A program made the translations under genes and the position numbers. From Sphingosinicella sp. (lineage in GTDB: Bacteria > Pseudomonadota > Alphaproteobacteria > Sphingomonadales > Sphingomonadaceae), in NCBI RefSeq assembly GCF_013911755.1, contig NZ_JACESP010000030.1, positions 1-38,205 of the forward strand: DNA of 38,205 nt, in the 5' to 3' direction. Below are positions 34,202-38,205 of this stretch, one piece after another; the first letter of the stretch is position 1; each line of letters begins with the position of its first letter. The notes below the pieces were generated by a model. The model did not search any database, was not told where the DNA came from, and saw nothing but the letters and a program-made list of their open reading frames with translations.

Positions 34202-34254
34202 CCTCTCCCGCCCGCGGGAGAGGATGCGAAGCCTTGCCGGCAAGCCGGCTAGGC
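34202..34254. repeat. Palindromic intergenic segment with two hairpins
   Basis: Between the convergent epoxide hydrolase and fliN-like genes, 34202-34223 is an arm pair CCTCTCCCGC/GCGGGAGAGG. A second hairpin at 34231-34254 is based on GCCGG-CAAG-CCGGC and contains the stop codon of the fliN-like gene. Sequences of the form CCTCTCCC...GGGAGAGG followed by GGTGAGGG are recalled as widespread intergenic repeats. No T run follows. Confidence 0.55.
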
Positions 34255-34500
34255 GAAGTTGGTGAGGGTGGTGGCCCGCCGCACGCGCTCGGAAATCGAA
34301 ACCCCGATCCGGTCGCCCAGCAACACGATCTCCCCGCGCGCGATGAGTTCGTCATTCGCATAGATCCACACGGGATCGTCGCGGCGCGCATCGAGATCGA
34401 TCACAGCGCCCCGCCCCATCTTCAGGAGCTGGCGGATCGGCATCTGTGTGCTGCCGATAACGACCGAAATCTCGACCTTGATCCTTTCGATAACGCTCAT
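34249..34500 (-). CDS. fliN: FliN-like flagellar C-ring (SpoA-domain) protein, stand-alone
   Basis: An 83-aa protein comprising essentially only the SpoA domain: [28 protein letters not shown], then [30 protein letters not shown] (quoted by segments), matching FliN/FliM C-terminal sequence. FliN forms the base of the flagellar C-ring. No other flagellar gene is adjacent. The C-terminal residues TTLTNFA are encoded by repeat-like sequence and the stop codon lies in a hairpin. ATG at 34500. It could instead be a type III secretion relative, but the match is nearer FliN. Confidence 0.8.
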   Translation of the reverse strand: MSVIERIKVEISVVIGSTQMPIRQLLKMGRGAVIDLDARRDDPVWIYANDELIARGEIVLLGDRIGVSISERVRRATTLTNFA

Positions 34501-34566
34501 GACCGCCTATCTGCGTTTCGGATTTCGGGCATGATGCGCCGGATAGGGTTAGAACGGGGTAAAGAG

Positions 34567-35181
34567 ATGCCCGAGTGGCGGGTGGAAAGCGGACTTGCCG
34601 ATTATGCCGAAACGCTGGCGGCGATGGAGCAGCGCGCGGCCCATATCCGGGAAGGCCAAGCGGGCGAGTTGATCTGGCTCGTCGAACATCCGCCGGTCTA
34701 CACCGCCGGCACCAGCGCGGACGCGGCAGAGCTGCTCGCCCCCACGCGCTTCCCTGTGTTCTCGACCGGCCGCGGCGGGCGCTACACCTATCACGGGCCG
34801 GGACAGCGCGTTGGCTACCTGATGCTCGATCTGGAGCAGCGCGGCCGCGATCTCAGGGGCTTCATCTGTTCGGTCGAGCGCTGGCTGATCGCGGCGCTTG
34901 CCGATTTCGGCGTCTCGGCGCGCGCGATACCCGGCCGTGTCGGCGTGTGGACGGATACGCCCGCGGGCGAGGCGAAAATCGGCGCGATCGGCGTGCGCGT
35001 GCGTCGCTGGGTCAGCTTCCACGGCTTTTCGCTGAACGTCACGCCAGATCTGGAGCACTTTTCCGGCATCGTGCCCTGCGGGCTTGCCGAATACCCCGTC
35101 ACCAGCCTGGCAGGCCTCGGCATAGAAGCGTCGATGGCCGACGTCGACGCCGCGCTGCAACGGCACTGCCCGTTTCTGTAG
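34567..35181 (+). CDS. lipB: Lipoyl(octanoyl) transferase LipB
   Basis: A 204-aa enzyme moving octanoyl from acyl carrier protein to lipoate-dependent apoenzymes. Motifs: [13 protein letters not shown] (68-80), the catalytic Lys137 in [10 protein letters not shown] and nucleophile Cys171 in [17 protein letters not shown] at 34567 fits the usual LipB start; a longer frame with ATGs at 34531/34534 is possible. It is divergent from the fliN-like gene and converges on the EAL gene with a three-base gap. Confidence 0.95.
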   Translation: MPEWRVESGLADYAETLAAMEQRAAHIREGQAGELIWLVEHPPVYTAGTSADAAELLAPTRFPVFSTGRGGRYTYHGPGQRVGYLMLDLEQRGRDLRGFICSVERWLIAALADFGVSARAIPGRVGVWTDTPAGEAKIGAIGVRVRRWVSFHGFSLNVTPDLEHFSGIVPCGLAEYPVTSLAGLGIEASMADVDAALQRHCPFL

Positions 35182-35184
35182 GCT

Positions 35185-36285
35185 TCAGGCCGCGCGGCGG
35201 CCGGCGTTATCGTCCATGCGCGCCGGACGCGGCTTGCCGAACAGGAAGCCCTGCCCGAGCGCAACGCCCGCACGGCGCACCGAAGCTGCCTGCTGTTCGG
35301 TCTCGACATGCGTGGCGATGACCTGCGTGCCGCCACGGACAAGCGTCTTCAGCACGCTCGGCTCTGCGGTCTCCAGCATCGCGGCGTCGAGCTTCAGGAA
35401 GCCCGGGCGGCGGAACAGGCCTTGCAGGCGCGGAAGGTCGCCAAGCGACACCTTGTCGACTGAGAACGCGAAGCCCATCGCCTCGATACCGCGCAGGTCG
35501 GCAGCAACCTCGGTATTGAGTGTAACGGCGGTCGCTGCGTCGATCTCGAACACGATGCGCTGCGACAGGGCCTTCTGCGCGCGCGCGAACGCGGTCAGCG
35601 CGGCGCGGAAGCTATCGCTCTGCAGCGAATCGCCCGAAAGGTTGCAGAACAGCCGGGTATCCATGTGCCGGTCGCCGATGCGGTGGCAGAGGCCGACGAT
35701 GCTGGAAAGTTGCCGTGTGTCGATATCCGCGGCGCGGCCGGTGGCGCGGGCAGCCGGCAGGAATTCGGCGGGCATCATCAGCGTGCCCGTATGCGACCGC
35801 AGGCGGGAGAGCACCTCGTAGTGCAGCACGCGGCGATCCGGAAGGCCGACGATCGGCTGCAGATGCAGCTCGATCTGCGCGTCGTCGATCGGGTCGCCGG
35901 CGCGGTCCGCCAAGATAGCCGGGGGCGCTTTCCGTCCGCAGCGCGCGCTGACATGCGCCGCGAACTGCAGCAGGTTGTTCGCTGTCTCCAGCTTGGCGTC
36001 ATGCGTTACCGGCGCGGCCGGACGAAGCGTTTCAAGCGCGGCCACACGCGCGCTGAGAGCCTCGATTTCAGCCTTCTGGTACGCCGCCGTCACGAAAGCG
36101 CGGCGCGCGAGTGCGTGCGTGCAGAAGAGAACGTCTGCGATGGCAAAACACAGCGCCGTGGCTGCCGAGGCTGCCGCCGCGATGACTGTCGGCACGGCCC
36201 AGAGCGCGGGACCGACGATCGCAAGCGCTGCAGCGCCCGCCGCATAGCAAACGAGCCGCAACGGCAATCCGGCATACACAGACAT
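35185..36285 (-). CDS. TipF-like membrane protein with degenerate EAL domain
   Basis: A 366-aa protein. Two membrane helices (about 8-28 and 32-54) are followed by a short coiled coil (70-90, AEIEALSARVAALETL) and a C-terminal EAL domain (about 135-355). Conserved EAL residues include Glu157 (YEVLSRL), Asn215 (CNLSGD), Glu247 (FEI), Lys298/Asp300 (LKLD), Glu328 and Gln345 (GQGFLFGKP). However, the DDFG loop reads FSVDKVS (274-280) and AEGVE reads ATHVE, so c-di-GMP hydrolysis is doubtful. The architecture matches Caulobacter TipF, a c-di-GMP-binding flagellum placement factor. ATG at 36285 has GGGGGA upstream. The stand-alone fliN-like gene is 0.7 kb away, beyond lipB. Confidence 0.78.
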   Translation of the reverse strand: MSVYAGLPLRLVCYAAGAAALAIVGPALWAVPTVIAAAASAATALCFAIADVLFCTHALARRAFVTAAYQKAEIEALSARVAALETLRPAAPVTHDAKLETANNLLQFAAHVSARCGRKAPPAILADRAGDPIDDAQIELHLQPIVGLPDRRVLHYEVLSRLRSHTGTLMMPAEFLPAARATGRAADIDTRQLSSIVGLCHRIGDRHMDTRLFCNLSGDSLQSDSFRAALTAFARAQKALSQRIVFEIDAATAVTLNTEVAADLRGIEAMGFAFSVDKVSLGDLPRLQGLFRRPGFLKLDAAMLETAEPSVLKTLVRGGTQVIATHVETEQQAASVRRAGVALGQGFLFGKPRPARMDDNAGRRAA

Positions 36286-36331
36286 TCTGGTCCCCCGTAG
36301 GAAGTTCGTGGAGCGCAGACTGCCGGTCCGC

Positions 36332-36360
36332 GGTATAGAAATGGTTAACGCGGCATCAAC
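36332..36360 (-). promoter_or_regulatory. Putative promoter with CtrA-box-like site upstream of the EAL gene
   Basis: On the minus strand TTGATG (36359-36354) and TATACC (36337-36332) are 16 bases apart. Overlapping this, TTAA-N7-TCAAC (36345-36360, plus strand) differs by one base from the CtrA consensus TTAA-N7-TTAAC. Confidence 0.45.
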
Positions 36361-36387
36361 CACGGAACGGTTCGCGCCCAACTCGCC

Positions 36388-36416
36388 TTGAGCCGGTGGC
36401 TGAATGCGGTTAGGTT
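36388..36416 (+). promoter_or_regulatory. Putative sigma70-type promoter of the small lipoprotein gene
   Basis: TTGAGC (36388-36393) and TAGGTT (36411-36416) are 17 bases apart, 56 bases upstream of the lipoprotein ATG. Confidence 0.35.
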
Positions 36417-36472
36417 GCGGGCGAAGCGGTGAAAAAATGCCACAGCAACAAGAATTAAGTCGGGGTAAAACG

Positions 36473-36763
36473 ATGGGAAGCATTTCGAAACGCACGATTT
36501 TTGGGGTCTCGATGGCAATCGCCCTGGCGACGACCGCCTGCGGAAAGAGCGATGACGCCGGCCAGGAAGGCGAGAAGGCCGCCGTGGAAGGCGCGGCGGA
36601 TGCGTCCGTATCGGATCTCGGCGCAGACGCGTCTACCGCAGATGCCATGTCTGTCGACGTGGCGGCGGGCGGCGTCGATCCGATGACCGATCCGGCGCTC
36701 GTGGACGTCGCACCGATCCCGGACACTCCTGCGTCGTCCGAAGAGGCTCCCGCGCAACAGTAA
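36473..36763 (+). CDS. Small acidic lipoprotein, function unknown
   Basis: A 96-aa protein with a basic start (MGSISKRTIF), a hydrophobic segment and lipobox LATTAC (Cys22). The mature part is Ala/Asp/Glu-rich and low in complexity (AADASVSDLGADAS, DPALVDVAPIPDTP), so it is probably disordered. Not recognised as a known family. The ATG at 36473 begins the leader; upstream in-frame codons back to 36404 lack a leader pattern. SCP2 and a secreted protein follow on the same strand. Confidence 0.7.
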   Translation: MGSISKRTIFGVSMAIALATTACGKSDDAGQEGEKAAVEGAADASVSDLGADASTADAMSVDVAAGGVDPMTDPALVDVAPIPDTPASSEEAPAQQ

Positions 36764-36803
36764 TCTGACGGCCTTCGCGGCCAATTCTTGTGGGAGGATT
36801 TGT

Positions 36804-37103
36804 ATGAGCCTTGCCGAAATCACCGACACGATGCGCAGCCGTGTCGGCGCAGGCGCCGGTCTTGGTAAAAGCGTGAAGTTCGATTTTGGCGACGACGGTG
36901 TCGTGCGCATCGACGACAGCGCCTCGCCTGCGGTCGTCGATAACGCGGACGTCCCGGTCGATTGCACGGTCAAGGTGTCGATGTCCGATTTCCTCGACAT
37001 CGCGGACGGCAAGACCAACCCGCAGATGGCGTTCATGATGGGCAAGCTCAAGGTGGAAGGCGACATGTCGGTCGCCCTGCAACTAGGCAAGGTGCTTGGC
37101 TGA
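36804..37103 (+). CDS. SCP2 sterol-binding domain protein
   Basis: A 99-aa protein consisting of one SCP2 domain: SLAEITDTMRSRV, KSVKFDFGDDGVVRID, CTVKVSMSDFLDIADGKTNP and QMAFMMGKLKVEGDMSVALQ. SCP2 folds bind fatty acyl-CoA or sterol-like lipids in a hydrophobic groove. No export signal is seen. GGGAGGA precedes the ATG at 36804 by six bases. The gap to the lipoprotein gene is 40 bases, including a short GGCC/GGCC hairpin (36769-36781). Confidence 0.9.
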   Translation: MSLAEITDTMRSRVGAGAGLGKSVKFDFGDDGVVRIDDSASPAVVDNADVPVDCTVKVSMSDFLDIADGKTNPQMAFMMGKLKVEGDMSVALQLGKVLG

Positions 37104-37119
37104 TTCGGGGCCTGTTGCG

Positions 37120-37710
37120 GTGAGGCGTATCCGGTCTGCAGCTCTGGCGCTCGGCATCTGTCTTGCCGCTGCGCCGTCAGCGAATGCCGCGGTTGATCTC
37201 GGCGGCCCGCCGGTTCGTGCCATGACGGCCGAGGAAAGCGCGGCCCACGCGATCTGGCTGCTGCGCGCAGGGCTCAATGTCTCGGCGTTGCAGTGCCAGT
37301 TCTCGCCCTATCTCGCGACCGTCAGAAACTACAATCAGGTGCTGAAGCAGCATCAGCCCGAACTCGCGCGCGCCTATCAGACGCTGGAGAAGCATTTTCG
37401 CCGTCTCGATGGCAAAGCCGGCCGGCGCAGTTTCGACAGTTTCACCACCCGCATCTACAACAGCTTCTCGGCGCTGGAAGCGCAGCGCAGTTTCTGCGCG
37501 GCTGCCGGTGATGTGGGCCGGGAGGTGCTGTCATGGGGCCCGGGCAGTCTCGGCGGCCGGGCCGTGACGGCGGTTCAGCGATTGCGCTCGGCACTCATCG
37601 CCCAGCCTGATCCTTATCGCCAACACCAGCTCGGCTATGTCGTTCTGCCAAGGATCCCGGATCCGTGCATCGACAAGCGCGGTAAGCCGATCAAGCGCTG
37701 CAAGATCTGA
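37120..37710 (+). CDS. Secreted protein of unknown function
   Basis: A 196-aa protein with a signal peptide (RRIRSAALALGICLAAAPSA, cut near ANA). The mature part is basic and helical, with AEESAAHAIWLLRAGLNVSALQCQF and RSFDSFTTRIYNSFSALEAQ, four cysteines that may form disulfides, and a Lys/Arg-rich end (KRGKPIKRCKI). Not recognised as a named family. GTG at 37120 was chosen because GGGG lies nine bases upstream; a TTG at 37096 inside the SCP2 gene is an alternative and would give eight more residues. A strong terminator follows. Confidence 0.65.
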   Translation: MRRIRSAALALGICLAAAPSANAAVDLGGPPVRAMTAEESAAHAIWLLRAGLNVSALQCQFSPYLATVRNYNQVLKQHQPELARAYQTLEKHFRRLDGKAGRRSFDSFTTRIYNSFSALEAQRSFCAAAGDVGREVLSWGPGSLGGRAVTAVQRLRSALIAQPDPYRQHQLGYVVLPRIPDPCIDKRGKPIKRCKI

Positions 37711-37754
37711 TCGGCTTCACAGGGCGGCGCCGTCGCCAATCGTCCGCCGCATAG

Positions 37755-37787
37755 AAAAAGGGCCGCCTCTGAGAGGCGGCCCTTTCC
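37755..37787. terminator. Bidirectional rho-independent terminator
   Basis: A 10-bp GC-rich stem (37760-37769 with 37773-37782) is flanked by A-rich and T-rich ends (AAAAAG and CTTT). It serves the convergent secreted-protein and OmpA-family genes. Confidence 0.9.
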
Positions 37788-37832
37788 GGTTGCGGGGCGG
37801 CGATTTTCACACCGCCCCGTATTCCGTCGAGC

Positions 37833-38205
37833 TTACATCGAAGCTCCGCCGAAGTTGATTTCCACGCGGCGGTTCTGCGGTTCACGCACACCGTCGGCGG
37901 TTTCAACGAGCAGGCGGGTTTCGCCGAAGGCTTCGGACGCGACTGCCGTTTCCGGCACGCCCTGACCCACGAGGTACTTGCGGACCGCGTCAGCACGGCG
38001 CTGCGAGAGACCAACGTTGTAGTCGGCCGGGCCCGCGGCGTCGGCGTGACCGGCGAGCGTAACGCTGGCCTGGCCCGTTTCCTTGTACGCCTGCGCGGCG
38101 CGGTTGAGGATGTCCGCTGCATCCGTCGTGATGTCCGACTTGTCGAAGTCGAAGAACACGATGAACGGTCCCGGCGTCGGCGGCGGGGGCGGCGGCGGGA
38201 CCGTT
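37833..38205 (-). CDS. OmpA family outer-membrane protein, C-terminal domain (5' end outside window)
   Basis: The last 123 residues are visible; the frame is open to the window edge, so the N-terminus is missing. A linker of seven consecutive prolines (ending TPGP) precedes the OmpA-like peptidoglycan-binding domain: FIVFFDFDKSDI, LAGHADAAGPADYNVGLSQR (with the conserved Asp and Arg that bind diaminopimelate), RRADAVRKYL and NRRVEINFG. The Pro-rich hinge after a beta-barrel is the usual OmpA layout, so an outer-membrane barrel is expected upstream. A bidirectional terminator lies 46 bases beyond its stop. Confidence 0.9.
   Translation of the reverse strand, partial: TVPPPPPPPTPGPFIVFFDFDKSDITTDAADILNRAAQAYKETGQASVTLAGHADAAGPADYNVGLSQRRADAVRKYLVGQGVPETAVASEAFGETRLLVETADGVREPQNRRVEINFGGASM

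Overview
The window is a GC-rich, densely packed alphaproteobacterial chromosome segment. It is most likely from the Sphingomonadales. The pointers are a TrcR-type (DUF1013) cell-cycle regulator, a DUF1192 protein beside a quinone oxidoreductase, an aa3-type oxidase subunit IV-like peptide heading a three-gene pntAA/pntAB/pntB transhydrogenase operon, CtrA-box-like sequence, and many acyl-CoA dehydrogenase/GMC/MFS-type catabolic genes. About 40 protein genes are supported. No tRNA, rRNA, CRISPR array, prophage or insertion sequence was seen. No stretch longer than 300 bases lacks a gene; the largest gaps are 9458-9653 (holding an inverted repeat) and 36286-36472 (divergent promoters).

Layout. 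1-2483 (minus strand): 3' part of trcR, a GT4 glycosyltransferase and an LpxH-like metallophosphoesterase. 2594-4217 (minus): GST and quinone oxidoreductase, divergent from a DUF1192 gene. 4567-9457 (plus): an acyl-CoA dehydrogenase pair, a metallo-beta-lactamase-fold hydrolase, a DUF4230 protein and nadA. 9654-13289 (plus): an exported S9 peptidase, nadC and an RNase T2-like lipoprotein. 13270-17344 (minus): aa3 subunit IV-like peptide, pntAA, pntAB, pntB, sodC and DUF4112. 17499-23039 (plus): an orphan NtrC-family regulator, clpA with a coupled membrane coiled-coil protein, and an ATP-grasp enzyme. 23044-28073 (minus): mmsB, a Bax inhibitor-1 family protein and the ybbP/ybbA transporter, divergent from tesA and thpR. 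A low-molecular-weight protein tyrosine phosphatase converges on thpR. 29809-34199 (plus): an MFS transporter, a GMC oxidoreductase and an epoxide hydrolase. 34249-38205: a stand-alone FliN-like gene, lipB, a TipF-like degenerate EAL protein, a small lipoprotein, an SCP2 protein, a secreted protein of unknown function, and the 3' end of an OmpA-family gene.

Themes. NAD(P) metabolism recurs (nadA, nadC, pnt operon), but no nadB lies here. Envelope functions (glycosyltransferase, lipoproteins, OmpA, EAL protein) and substrate breakdown (acyl-CoA dehydrogenases, mmsB, MFS-GMC-epoxide hydrolase) make up most of the rest. Many genes overlap by 1-23 bases and many appear to start with TTG or GTG, so translational coupling is probably common.

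The window is mostly core chromosome; no self-contained new defence or mobile system is evident. The most interesting signals are: a promoter followed at once by a terminator-like hairpin upstream of trcR; a TipF-like degenerate EAL protein with a near-consensus CtrA box, one gene away from an orphan FliN; an isolated sugar-transfer-type ATP-grasp gene; a 28-bp inverted-repeat intergenic element with a second single copy; and an RNase T2 lipoprotein with an altered second catalytic motif.
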